Shown here: positions 41,145-49,209 of the stretch, in pieces
Numbering within the stretch: the stretch's first letter is position 1
How the letters are laid out: each line of letters opens with the position of its first letter
Assembly (NCBI GenBank): GCA_937905825.1
Contig: CALCXM010000160.1
Coordinates: 1-49,209, forward strand
Direction: 5' to 3'
DNA: 49,209 nt
Source of the DNA: an uncultured bacterium
GTDB taxonomy: Bacteria; Planctomycetota; UBA1135; GCA-002686595
Notes under the pieces: generated by a model
What the model was told of the DNA's origin: nothing
Seen by the model: the letters and a program-made list of their open reading frames with translations, nothing else
Databases searched by the model: none
Translations under genes and position numbers: made by a program

Positions 41145-42329
41145 ATGCAAGCTCCCGACCCCATCCTCTGTGTTGGCTATCAGGCTGGCCTCTTGAAAGC
41201 CCTGCGTTCCACGGCTCGCGGCGCGTTCGTTCTCTTGCCCAAGGACCAGGCGCCCCCGGACGCTGAAGAAGTTCTCGGGTGGGCAGAAGTCGACTTGCAC
41301 GGCCCCGCACAGGAGCTCGAAAGCGCGGCTTTGAAGCTGCTCGGGGGCGCCCGACCCGCGGCCGTGATGGCCATGGCGGAGCGCACGGTGCTCTGCGCCG
41401 CACGCCTCAGGGAGTCCTTCGGCTTGCCCGGAAACCACAGCGAGGTCGCTTTGTGTTGCGCGGACAAAGTGGAGATGAAACGGGCCATGGACAAGGCGGG
41501 CGTGCCAGTCGCCGCATGGCGCGAAGTGGACAAGACGACGACAGCGGCAGCCCTTGTGGAGCAACTCGGATTGCCCTTAGTCTTGAAGCCGCGCCGGGAC
41601 TCGGGCGGTCGCGGCCAGTCGAAGCACACCGATGAAGCCGACGTGGCTCATGGCCTTCAAGCCCTGCGCGATTCCGGAGGCTTTGAAGAGGGTTATGGCT
41701 GGCTCGCGGAGGCTTGGATCGAAGGGGTCGAGAGCAGCCTCGAAAGCTTCGTGCAGGCGGGCGAGCCGGTGTTCATGAACCCCACCGAATACTACGTCCC
41801 GCGACATGCCAACATCCTCCCGGCGGCCCTCGATGGGCCGACCTTCGCGCACCGACGTGAGTTCATGACCCGCGCCCTGAAAGCCGCGGGCGTCGAGCGC
41901 GGAATCACGCACATGGAAGTCTTCGAGACAGCCAAGGGTCTCGTCTTTGGCGAGCTCGCCATCCGTGCCCCCGGCGGGCGCTTGATGCCCCTCATACGCC
42001 GGGCCTGGGGATTCGATCCTTGGGAGGCGAGCTTGCGACTGGAGTTGGGGGAAGAGGTCCGATTCCCGGTGGAGCCTTGCAAGATCGCTGGTGTTTGGAT
42101 CTTGCACCCGGGAGTGGGCTCCACTCAGTCGATTGACGGCCTCGAAGCTGCCCTTGAGTTGCCCGGCGTTCGTTCCATTCGCCTCAAGGTGGGGGTTGGC
42201 GAATCGATTGCCAAGCGTTTGGGAACCGGCCAAGACATCGGTTCGATTCACGTCGAAGGTGCCAGTCGAGACGCAGTGGCCGAATCCCTCTCGGCGGCCC
42301 GCGAGACTTTGAAAATCGAGCTCTGCTGA
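41145..42329 (+). CDS. ATP-grasp domain enzyme of unknown substrate
   Basis: A 394-residue protein from the ATG at 41145 (MQAPDPILCVGYQAGLLKALRSTARG). The ATP-grasp fold is visible: a pre-ATP-grasp Rossmann-like part (1-105), DKVEMKRAMDKAGVPVAAW, the ATP-binding strand LPLVLKPRRDSGGRGQ, the linker WLAEAWIEGVESSLESFV, and the magnesium-binding stretch HMEVFETAKGLVFGELAIRAPGGRLMPLIRRAWGFDP. Such enzymes ligate a carboxylate to an amine or thiol through an acyl phosphate. Stand-alone members like this often make dipeptides or modified amino acids, but the substrate cannot be read from sequence. It is monocistronic. Confidence 0.85.
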   Translation: MQAPDPILCVGYQAGLLKALRSTARGAFVLLPKDQAPPDAEEVLGWAEVDLHGPAQELESAALKLLGGARPAAVMAMAERTVLCAARLRESFGLPGNHSEVALCCADKVEMKRAMDKAGVPVAAWREVDKTTTAAALVEQLGLPLVLKPRRDSGGRGQSKHTDEADVAHGLQALRDSGGFEEGYGWLAEAWIEGVESSLESFVQAGEPVFMNPTEYYVPRHANILPAALDGPTFAHRREFMTRALKAAGVERGITHMEVFETAKGLVFGELAIRAPGGRLMPLIRRAWGFDPWEASLRLELGEEVRFPVEPCKIAGVWILHPGVGSTQSIDGLEAALELPGVRSIRLKVGVGESIAKRLGTGQDIGSIHVEGASRDAVAESLSAARETLKIELC

Positions 42330-42634
42330 AGAGTGGCGCCAGGGCCTACTCCATTCTGGAGACCCGCAAGGTTTTGAAACCTGGGCAAGCAGAGTAGCTT
42401 GCGTGCGTGGTCGCGCGCCTAAGAAACACTGCGTCGATGCAGGAGGCAGTCGTTGGCTGTGAGCCTGGCCTGGCAAGCAACTCTGCGGTTGCTAAGGATC
42501 CGGCGGCACCCTGGCGATTTTCCGCAAGCGGTCTCCCTTCTGGAGATGTATTTCCGCAAACCCGCGCAACCTAGGCCTCGAGCTTCCGTTCAGCGTCCGT
42601 CCTGAACCGGCTCTACCCCCTTCGCGCTCCATCG
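42330..42634. other. Intergenic region upstream of FG-GAP gene
   Basis: I see no gene in these 305 bases. They should contain the promoter of the FG-GAP/WD40-like gene pair that follows. Confidence 0.5.
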
Positions 42635-43954
42635 ATGAATAAATACACCGCCAGCCTGTTCCCGCGCCTGCCCCTCACGATTGGGGTCCTCCTTTGCGCG
42701 GTTGCCTTCGCGCGAGCCGGGCAGTCGACGAAATTCGGGTTCTATGAGGGCGCGGAATTCGGTAGCAGTCTGCTCGTTTTGGGGGACTTGGATGAAGATG
42801 GGGTCGAAGAATTCGCCGTGGGAGCTCCCACCGCGGCTTGCGATTTGAAGAGCCCAGGCCGCGTGTTGGTGCTCTCCGGCGCAACTCGTTCCGTATTGCA
42901 GGTGTGGCAAGGGGAACCGACTCATGGAGGGTTCGGTACCAGCTTGCGTACCGTCGCAGACGTGAACAGGGATGGTGCGCCAGACGTCCTCGTCGGCTAC
43001 TGGGGGAGCATGCGCTGTGAGGTGCGTTCCGGCCGTGACGGCAAGCACTTGCTCGCCTTTGATCGCGATGCTGACGAGGTCTTGAGCTTTGGTGATGCGA
43101 ATCACGATGGGGTTTCGGATTTTCTGCTGGTGGACGCCACCTCGATTGAGATCCGCGACGGCCGCGACGGAGTTGCGCGCATCGGCAGTGCCCGGAGAGA
43201 CTCATCCAAGCGAGCGCACCCTGTCGGGGACCTCGATGGAGACGGGTTTGTGGATCTTGTGAGTAATGGGGAAGAGTTGATGCTTCTCTTGAGCGCACCC
43301 GAAGACTTAGGGGAGGGTCGTATCACTGGATACTTTCCACGGGCGGGACAGCGTCCCCTTGCGGATCGGTGGCCAGCAGTCATGAGTTGGAACGAGCACA
43401 AGGATGCGCCCCCGTGGGAATTCGTTGCCGCATTCCCCGCTGGTGACTTGGACCAGGATGGTAGCGCAGACTTGCTGCTCTCCTTGAAGCGTGGCGATAC
43501 AGGAGTCGCCTTCGCGCTTTCCTTGCACAAGCCCGAACCGCTCTTCGTGATCTCAGGAAAGAGTGGAATGGGCTATGCTGCAAGTACGATCTATGCAGCC
43601 AACGGTCAGGGCCATCCAACCCTGCTACTGAGTGGACCCGTGGAACCGTTCAGCCTGCGCGTTCGTGCTCACTCCGGTGAGGACGGAAAGGAGCAGTGGT
43701 CCGCTTCCTGGGGGGATCGCGGCGGAACGTCCGAAATGTGCATGACCCGCTGGTCAAACCAACCCGACGCTGGTGGGGTCCTCATCGGCAGCTCATGCTA
43801 TGGAAACCACGGGCCCATCTGCCGAGTCGGCGAACTGCGCGAGTTGGATGCGGCGACCGGAGAGGTCCGCTGGGTGCTGTCCGTCGATGAGGTTCCCGAG
43901 CTCAGTCGTGAAGCACTCTGCGGGAGCGCCGTGCAAGGCGAACGAGATCGTTGA
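42635..43954 (+). CDS. Secreted FG-GAP repeat protein
   Basis: A 439-residue exported protein with a signal peptide (FPRLPLTIGVLLCAVAFARAG). At least five FG-GAP repeats with calcium-type loops follow: GDLDEDGVEEFAVG, ADVNRDGAPDVLVG, GDANHDGVSDFLLV, GDLDGDGFVDLVS and GDLDQDGSADLLLS. These form integrin-like beta-propeller blades. Unlike the FG-GAP protein at 24.7 kb it lacks the Cys-rich, WYRD-ending C-terminal domain. The next gene, another propeller-type protein, starts 52 bases downstream and is probably in the same operon. Confidence 0.82.
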   Translation: MNKYTASLFPRLPLTIGVLLCAVAFARAGQSTKFGFYEGAEFGSSLLVLGDLDEDGVEEFAVGAPTAACDLKSPGRVLVLSGATRSVLQVWQGEPTHGGFGTSLRTVADVNRDGAPDVLVGYWGSMRCEVRSGRDGKHLLAFDRDADEVLSFGDANHDGVSDFLLVDATSIEIRDGRDGVARIGSARRDSSKRAHPVGDLDGDGFVDLVSNGEELMLLLSAPEDLGEGRITGYFPRAGQRPLADRWPAVMSWNEHKDAPPWEFVAAFPAGDLDQDGSADLLLSLKRGDTGVAFALSLHKPEPLFVISGKSGMGYAASTIYAANGQGHPTLLLSGPVEPFSLRVRAHSGEDGKEQWSASWGDRGGTSEMCMTRWSNQPDAGGVLIGSSCYGNHGPICRVGELRELDAATGEVRWVLSVDEVPELSREALCGSAVQGERDR

Positions 43955-44006
43955 TGTTTCCATGCAAAGCGTCGGCCCCTCGTGCCGAGAACAGCCCGCT
44001 GACCTG

Positions 44007-45407
44007 ATGAACAAACCACCCACGCACATCCTTGGACGCGCGCCCCTGCAGAAGCTCGGGTTGTGCTTCTTCCTGCTCAGCATGTCTTCTGATGGGGCCT
44101 TGGCGTCTCAAGAAGTGCCGGCAAAGCTGAGCGGGCCTTCCGCGCAAGAAGTGGAAGTCGATTTCGGCACCCAAGCTGTCCGGCCCACGTCCCTCGCCAC
44201 CCATCCCTCCCAGTCCGTCGCTGCCTTTGGCCTGCGAGATGGAAGAGTTCGCTCATTCAATGTTGCCACGGGAGAATCCCTGGCCAGTTGGAAAGCAGGA
44301 ACCGGGGCCATCAGCCGACTTGCCTACTCTCCCGATGGCGGCGTGCTCGCCACGTTCTCCAGCTCCGACGCGATTCGTTTGTGGGGCACAAAGTCATGGG
44401 ACTTGCAGGGGGAGATCAAGCTCGTCGAGGAGAAAGAGGATCGCTGGTTCTCCGGAATCATTCAGTTCAGTGCGGACGGCACCCGCTTTGTCGTTTCCTT
44501 TCCCGGCGAGGCCACTTCCGTCTGGAAGACCGACGACTGGACTCTCGCCGCAACGATCCAAGATCAGGATTACCCGGTGCTTGCTCTGGCTTGGAGCGAC
44601 GACGGCATGCTACTCGCGAGCATGACCGAAGCCGGGAACGCTTACCTGTGGAGTGCAAGCACTGGAGAGCTTTTGGGTGGTCCTCTCGAGCACGATGGGC
44701 TCCCCGGCAGTGATGTGGCCTTTCGCCCGGGCACCCACGAACTGGCCGCGAGTTGCCGAGGCCTGCTCGTTCGCGTTTGGAACGCCGATGAATTCACGCC
44801 ACTCTACGACATTCCCCACCCCCATCTGTCGCAGGATCCCTACTGGATCGGAGTGGAGTACTCTCCCGATGGCAAGCAGCTGATGACCACCCATGAAGCT
44901 GGCTACATTCGTTGCTGGAACAGTGACGATGGCAGTCGCCAGTATGAGATCGACTATTGGGGTGGCAACCACGAGCCCTTCGTCGCGCACTACGTCGCCG
45001 GGGGATCACAAATCCTCGTGGATGGAAACGCCTGGTTCCATGTCGGGCTTGTGGACGCGAAGGAGGGCACGCGCTTGTTGAGTCTCGACGGCAAGAGCCT
45101 ACCCCTGCGGCTGACCGGCGACGGGACCACCATTCTTGCTCAGGGGTACCAATCCATCCAAGTCATCGACTCGAAGACCGGCGTGGAGCGCTACTCCCGA
45201 GCACAGTACAAGGACGACAAGGAATTGATTCTCACTCCCGCGCTCTACTACACCGGAAGCTCGGGAGTTGACGCCCTTTGCCAGATAAAGGTCGGAGGGA
45301 AATGGGGCCCCTTGCTACGCCACCGCGAGCAACTCATGAAGCCGAAGTACGTTCTGCAATTGGCCGCTGGAGAAAAGCTGGAGCGGCCAACCTTGAAGGG
45401 GGAGTAA
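44007..45407 (+). CDS. Secreted WD40-like beta-propeller protein
   Basis: A 466-residue protein from the ATG at 44007 (MNKPPTHILGRAPLQKLGLCFFLLSMSSDGALA, a signal peptide). Longer starts (44.0 kb and earlier) overlap the previous gene and spoil the signal. WD40-type blades are recognisable: VAAFGLRDGRVRSFNVATGESLASW, ISRLAYSPDGGVLATFSSSDAIRLWGTKSW, IIQFSADGTRFVVSF, LALAWSDDGMLLASMTEAGNAYLWSASTGELL, GVEYSPDGKQLMTTHEAGYIRCW. It forms a likely operon with the FG-GAP gene. An extracytoplasmic interaction platform is the plausible role. Confidence 0.82.
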   Translation: MNKPPTHILGRAPLQKLGLCFFLLSMSSDGALASQEVPAKLSGPSAQEVEVDFGTQAVRPTSLATHPSQSVAAFGLRDGRVRSFNVATGESLASWKAGTGAISRLAYSPDGGVLATFSSSDAIRLWGTKSWDLQGEIKLVEEKEDRWFSGIIQFSADGTRFVVSFPGEATSVWKTDDWTLAATIQDQDYPVLALAWSDDGMLLASMTEAGNAYLWSASTGELLGGPLEHDGLPGSDVAFRPGTHELAASCRGLLVRVWNADEFTPLYDIPHPHLSQDPYWIGVEYSPDGKQLMTTHEAGYIRCWNSDDGSRQYEIDYWGGNHEPFVAHYVAGGSQILVDGNAWFHVGLVDAKEGTRLLSLDGKSLPLRLTGDGTTILAQGYQSIQVIDSKTGVERYSRAQYKDDKELILTPALYYTGSSGVDALCQIKVGGKWGPLLRHREQLMKPKYVLQLAAGEKLERPTLKGE

Positions 45408-45539
45408 GCGCTTGGGGGCGAGGTCACACCCAACACCCTTCCATTCGTTCCTAGGAGTCACCGGTCCTGAGACAGTTGGCAGAGCGCGCGGAGGGCCCAG
45501 CCTAACAGCCCGGCGACAAAGCCAGTTCCCATCTGGTGG

Positions 45540-45833
45540 CTAGGGAACCTCGTACGCACCCACCTCAACGATGGGCTGATTGGCTGGGCCCACGAAGGGG
45601 GAGTCGACGATGCGCGGGTTTCCATGAATCAGCCGACTGTTGAAAGAATGGATGCCGCCCCCCGAGGTCGATGCTGGAGGGTCTGTCCCGTTTCCATCGC
45701 GAACCTGAAAGCCATCCAGGGTGGTTTCGAAGAGCGGGATGCCACTCGGAAAGATCACCGTCACAACGCTCCTGGCATTGTCCGTGGGGTCGCCGAAGAC
45801 TCCACGATCTCCACTTAGAACGGTCTGCTCCAC
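45540..45833 (-). pseudogene. Remnant of a secreted right-handed beta-helix protein
   Basis: A 97-residue fragment (GTG at 45833) that reads VLSGDRGVFGDPTDNARSVVTV ... TTLDGFQVRDGNGTDPPASTSGGGIHSFNSRLI and then jumps to NPRIVDSPFVGPANQPIVEVGAYEVP. The first part is the repeat of planctomycete parallel beta-helix proteins; the last part is their usual C-terminal end. The missing middle, lack of signal peptide and small size indicate an internally deleted relic. Confidence 0.55.
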
Positions 45834-45876
45834 AACTCGGCGGCATCCCTTTGAAGCGGAGGTAGACCCTCGCCAA

Positions 45877-48800
45877 TTAGCGTTCCGCTGTTTCGCCGAA
45901 CTGCAGGTCCGGGGGGATTTGGCCAGCTCTTACGTCCGCATCGAATCGCTCCCGAATCCAGGCGACCGTTGCGTTCAGGGGTGCTTCCGGGATGTCCAGC
46001 TGGATTTCCTCGCCATCCTTGCGCACGCGGAACAACAGTGGAGTGCCGAGCTCGACCGCGCGTTCCAAGTAATAGCCGGGCTTGTACTCATAGCTGATCG
46101 ACAGGAGCAATTGGTACATGCCCGGTTTGCGCACGCGCGAGTCGGCGTGCCCTTGCTCTGAGAAAGACGCGCGGCCGGGGGACCAGATTCGCAAGTACTG
46201 CTCGGCGCGGTTCGCGGGTTCCGGCGCATCGGCGGGGATCATTTGGAACTCGACCTTTCCAGGCAAGTCGGTGATCGCGACGGGACCTCCCCAACGCGTT
46301 GTGACTTGCAACCCGCGCACCATCACGACCTTGGAGGGCGGGTTCACGGGATCCACCAGAACGGGGAAGTAGCCGTTCTTGTTGAGGATGAGCGCATCGA
46401 GTGGCGCCGATCCTATTTGAATCGGATGGGTGCGAGTGTTCCCGAGGGACTCGGGCCCCAAGCTGACTTGCTTGCCATCGCGTTGACCTTGGCGGAATCC
46501 GTACAGATTGGCGATCACCGAGGCGCCCTGTTCGTTGACGACGACCAGGTCCAATGTGCGGAACAGACCCTTCATCTCGATCGGGTTCACGGCCGCGGGG
46601 GAGTTCTCACCGAGGTAGAGATCGAGATCCTCCACTAGAGCCATGTTGTCGTGCCTTGCGCCCGTTCCCGCCAGAAGCGTGTAGCGCCCGGGAGCAACAG
46701 CGTCGAATCGAAAGACGCCGTCGGGCCTGGGCGCGGTTCGAATCCAACCATAGATGTCCGTGGAGCGCGGAGCGGCTCCGGCGGCCTGGTTCCAGATGGA
46801 GACTTCGATGGCCTCGGGTTTCACGCCTGCGTCGAAGCTGACCTTGCCCGTCAGTTGTGCGCCCGGTTGCATCACGAGCAGAAGCTCTCCGTCGGTTCCC
46901 CTTCCAAGTTGCTCCAAAGCCAGCGGTGAGTGAAAGAGGCTTCCGTGGCCGACGGCTTGCAAGGTGTCGTCTTCGTCCTCAAAGAAGTCGGGGATGTGGA
47001 AGGTGCCGTCCTTTGCGGTTCGTCCATAAGCTCGGCCTGTGTTTCTCCAGGTCCCATCTCCGGTCTCGCCTTCGAGCGGCTTCACCCATTGAACGGTGAC
47101 GTCTGGGATGGGCGTCCCCGCCAAGTCCACCACACGGCCAGCGAGTGCGCCGTCATCCACGATGGGGACTGGCAGTTGAAGGCGCAGTGTCCCGAGGTCG
47201 ACCGCGTTGTCGGAGGGGGAGCTTGCTACCGGGGCGCTCGAAACCATTTGCTGCTCGGGGGGTGAAGTCAAGAAGGTGACGGGGCCAGCGAGCTTGCGGT
47301 TCTCTGTTTCAATGACCTCCAGTTCAATCACTCCGTCCTCGGATGCTTCGACGATGACTGTCATCCATCCGTCTCCGAGGTCGGCAAACAGCTTCTTCTT
47401 TTGGTACGGGCTGCCATCTGGATTCAGAATCCGGCCGGTGAGGGTCAGCGTTCGGCCGCCAAGGGTGAGTGTCACTTCGCGCTGCTCGCCTTGCACCAGT
47501 GGGCCATCGAAGACCAGCTCCTCCGGCTGCATTGCGTCCTCGGGCCAGACGCTAGCGGTCAGTTGGACTCCAACTCCTACGGGCCAGAAGCGCAGGTCGG
47601 AATCCTCGAGAACCGCACGCAACACTCCCGATCCCGCGGCCCAGGCGGGGGCCCCCTCGAGGGTCCGCGCCAAGCTGGACATGAGGCCTTTGAGCCTGAC
47701 GTTGCGATCGGCTGACTTGACGCGCAGGAGAACGGATCCGACCGCTGGGAGTTGGAGGACGACATCGCCCTCGGGCCACTCGGATGGACGGATGGGGACC
47801 GACACGGCTTCGGCCAGGGGGAAGTCGAGAGCTACGGCCATGCTGGGCGAATCAGTGAACGAGGACTGCCAGTGCAACAACTCTGCATAGGGCTCGCATT
47901 CAGCGCTCCCTTGCGTCAGCGCTTGGGCCAAGTTGTAGGAGAACTCTGCGCTCTGGTTGACCAGGCCCACGGGGACTCCCGCAACGGCTTTGCCCAGATC
48001 ATCCACAACTCGGACACGAATCGCGCGGTCCTGCGCCAGCACGATGACGGAGTCGGCATTCTCAACGAAAGGCTCTCCGAGGCAATGGAGATCTCCGTGC
48101 CGGGCGTACAGTTGCGACGGCTCTTCGAGGACGGGGAGGTCGACCCTGCCCTCGGCGTCGGTCACATAGCGTCGCCCCGACTGCATGCACAACTCACGTA
48201 GGCCGTTCGGCATGTTGCGCATGACTTCCAAGCCTTTGCTCGGCGTGTAGTCTCGGAAGATCGTGGACTGAGGGAGCAGCCAGACTTCCGCGCCATCAAG
48301 CGGCTCGCGGGCAAAGTCATCGACGAGCAAGACGCTCCGGAAAGCAGTTCCCGCAAGGTCCTCGTCGGTGACGGTCGCAACAACTTCGGGCTCATCGGGA
48401 ACCTCCGCTCGCTCCGGGAGTGCGACAACGACGGGTAGCTCTTCAGCAGGACTCGGACTCTGTGGCGCGAGCACAAGAACCTCGCTCTGCTCCCCGACAA
48501 GCGCTGGCAACTCCACCGCTTGACTCTGGCCGGACAGATACCAAGCGAACGGAACGAGCAACAAGAACAGGCAAGCGACAATCGACTTCTTCATGAGGAG
48601 GGCTCCAAGGAAAACGGGTCCCTTCATGACAGGTGGCGGTTGAAGCAGCGGCGCCATGGCCGCCATCCAACGCGTCTTGTCACCCCCGTGACGAAGCGTG
48701 AGCTGTTCTCGCAAGCGTTCTAGCCCGCGGGCTAGGCGGCTGTTCACCGTGGCGATGGGAGTGCCTTCACGTTCCGCGATTTTGCGGGGAGCAAGGCCAT

Positions 48801-49182
48801 CCACATAGCGGGCGATCAGCGTTCCTCGAAAGGGTTCATCGAGAGCGAGCAGGCATCCGATCAGGATCTCCTGTTGCTCCAATCGAGCCGCCGAGTCGGA
48901 CGCCGCGGGCAAGGCTTCCTCGCGCGAGGCCTCCCGATCGCGGCGCGCACTGCGGGAACGCTTGCGGACCTTCTGCAGCGCTAGGTTCTTGATGGCGCCA
49001 GCGAACCAGGCCGATCGAGAAACTGCTGCGTCAGGTCGCTCCAGGGAAGCCAACATAGCCTCTTGAACGATGTCCTCAGCGAGGTGCACATCGCCCACCA
49101 AACGCATAGCCAGGCCGTGGGCCCAGCCACTCGTCTCGGCGAGTTGACTCAGTTCGTCGTGGGGTTTTGGGGAGGGGGTCAT
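45877..49182 (-). CDS. ECF sigma factor fused through a membrane helix to beta-sandwich domains (paralogue C)
   Basis: The largest of the three fusions, 1101 residues. Region 2 is at about 15-85 (GWAHGLAMRLVGDVHLAEDIVQEAMLASL ... WFAGAIKNLALQKVRKRSRSARRDREA). Region 4 is at 105-162 (FRGTLIARYVDGLAPRKIAEREGTPIATVNSRLARGLERLREQL). The R-H-G ... R-W juxtamembrane stretch at 164-172 leads to a membrane helix at about 197-216 (MKKSIVACLFLLLVPFAWYL). The outer 880 residues contain CarboxypepD_reg-like domains (LTGRILNPDGSPYQKKKLFADLGD, LAGRVVDLAGTPIPDVTVQWVKP). As with paralogue B there is no neighbouring anti-sigma gene. The ATG at 49182 is close to the window edge but the gene is complete. Confidence 0.87.
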   Translation of the reverse strand: MTPSPKPHDELSQLAETSGWAHGLAMRLVGDVHLAEDIVQEAMLASLERPDAAVSRSAWFAGAIKNLALQKVRKRSRSARRDREASREEALPAASDSAARLEQQEILIGCLLALDEPFRGTLIARYVDGLAPRKIAEREGTPIATVNSRLARGLERLREQLTLRHGGDKTRWMAAMAPLLQPPPVMKGPVFLGALLMKKSIVACLFLLLVPFAWYLSGQSQAVELPALVGEQSEVLVLAPQSPSPAEELPVVVALPERAEVPDEPEVVATVTDEDLAGTAFRSVLLVDDFAREPLDGAEVWLLPQSTIFRDYTPSKGLEVMRNMPNGLRELCMQSGRRYVTDAEGRVDLPVLEEPSQLYARHGDLHCLGEPFVENADSVIVLAQDRAIRVRVVDDLGKAVAGVPVGLVNQSAEFSYNLAQALTQGSAECEPYAELLHWQSSFTDSPSMAVALDFPLAEAVSVPIRPSEWPEGDVVLQLPAVGSVLLRVKSADRNVRLKGLMSSLARTLEGAPAWAAGSGVLRAVLEDSDLRFWPVGVGVQLTASVWPEDAMQPEELVFDGPLVQGEQREVTLTLGGRTLTLTGRILNPDGSPYQKKKLFADLGDGWMTVIVEASEDGVIELEVIETENRKLAGPVTFLTSPPEQQMVSSAPVASSPSDNAVDLGTLRLQLPVPIVDDGALAGRVVDLAGTPIPDVTVQWVKPLEGETGDGTWRNTGRAYGRTAKDGTFHIPDFFEDEDDTLQAVGHGSLFHSPLALEQLGRGTDGELLLVMQPGAQLTGKVSFDAGVKPEAIEVSIWNQAAGAAPRSTDIYGWIRTAPRPDGVFRFDAVAPGRYTLLAGTGARHDNMALVEDLDLYLGENSPAAVNPIEMKGLFRTLDLVVVNEQGASVIANLYGFRQGQRDGKQVSLGPESLGNTRTHPIQIGSAPLDALILNKNGYFPVLVDPVNPPSKVVMVRGLQVTTRWGGPVAITDLPGKVEFQMIPADAPEPANRAEQYLRIWSPGRASFSEQGHADSRVRKPGMYQLLLSISYEYKPGYYLERAVELGTPLLFRVRKDGEEIQLDIPEAPLNATVAWIRERFDADVRAGQIPPDLQFGETAER

Positions 49183-49209
49183 AGCAGGTACCCCACGTCG
49201 CCTCCCCCG

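Noticed and set aside
1..49209. CRISPR array, prophage, complete insertion sequence or rRNA
   Set aside because: No regular direct-repeat array, transposase, integrase, phage structural gene or rRNA segment was seen on either strand.

Overview
The window is GC-rich, dense in secreted and membrane proteins, and has many large proteins built from beta-sandwich, FG-GAP/VCBS or WD40-like repeats. Several features point to a free-living member of the Planctomycetota: ECF sigma factors with huge C-terminal extensions, an ECF sigma factor paired with a Ser/Thr kinase, squalene-cyclase-type repeat proteins, and a secreted-protein C-terminal domain ending in a FQ-WYRD...N-SNG motif. This placement is inference from gene content; no rRNA or other marker is present.

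Layout. 0.26-2.9 kb: three translationally coupled genes (ABC-2 exporter ATPase, permease, EEP-fold hydrolase). 3.07-3.8 kb: a GFA-family protein and, behind it, a short gene that reads through an in-frame TGA. That gene has all the marks of a SelW/Rdx selenoprotein (C-x-x-U motif plus a correctly placed bacterial SECIS hairpin) and is invisible to a standard ORF caller; it is the main discovery here. 4-10.5 kb: a secreted toroid-repeat protein, a small conserved-looking protein, an MscS-type channel, threonine synthase and a Pnkp-like phosphatase. 10.6-13.7 kb: a large putative lipoprotein, two small membrane-anchored proteins and tRNA-Pro(UGG). 14.1-17.3 kb: ECF sigma plus membrane Ser/Thr kinase with a TPR-like C-terminus. 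17.4-19.1 kb: secreted alpha/beta hydrolase. 19.5-22.1 kb: small secreted protein coupled to the first ECF-sigma/transmembrane/beta-sandwich fusion. 22.2-24.4 kb: MmcQ/YjbR protein with a histone-H1-like tail, and an unknown secreted protein. 24.7-29.3 kb: FG-GAP secreted protein, MBL-rhodanese (persulfide dioxygenase-like), 1-Cys peroxiredoxin, and a decayed secreted-protein C-terminus. 29.4-36.8 kb: DUF418 protein, TetA-like MFS exporter, secreted protein with the shared C-terminal domain, DUF21 protein, CPA2 antiporter and a small ORF. 36.9-49.2 kb: a membrane-anchored protein, the second sigma fusion, an ATP-grasp enzyme, FG-GAP and WD40-like secreted proteins, a beta-helix remnant, and the third and largest sigma fusion.

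Themes. (1) Envelope signalling: three paralogous sigma-TM-beta-sandwich proteins plus one sigma/kinase pair in under 50 kb suggests regulators that sense at or beyond the membrane without a separate anti-sigma factor. (2) Thiol/selenol and sulfur chemistry: Rdx selenoprotein, GFA protein, persulfide dioxygenase-like protein and 1-Cys peroxiredoxin. (3) A shared C-terminal domain on secreted proteins that may be a sorting or anchoring signal. (4) Convergent gene ends are often separated by GC-rich hairpins lacking a U-tract. No CRISPR array, prophage, intact insertion sequence or rRNA was found.
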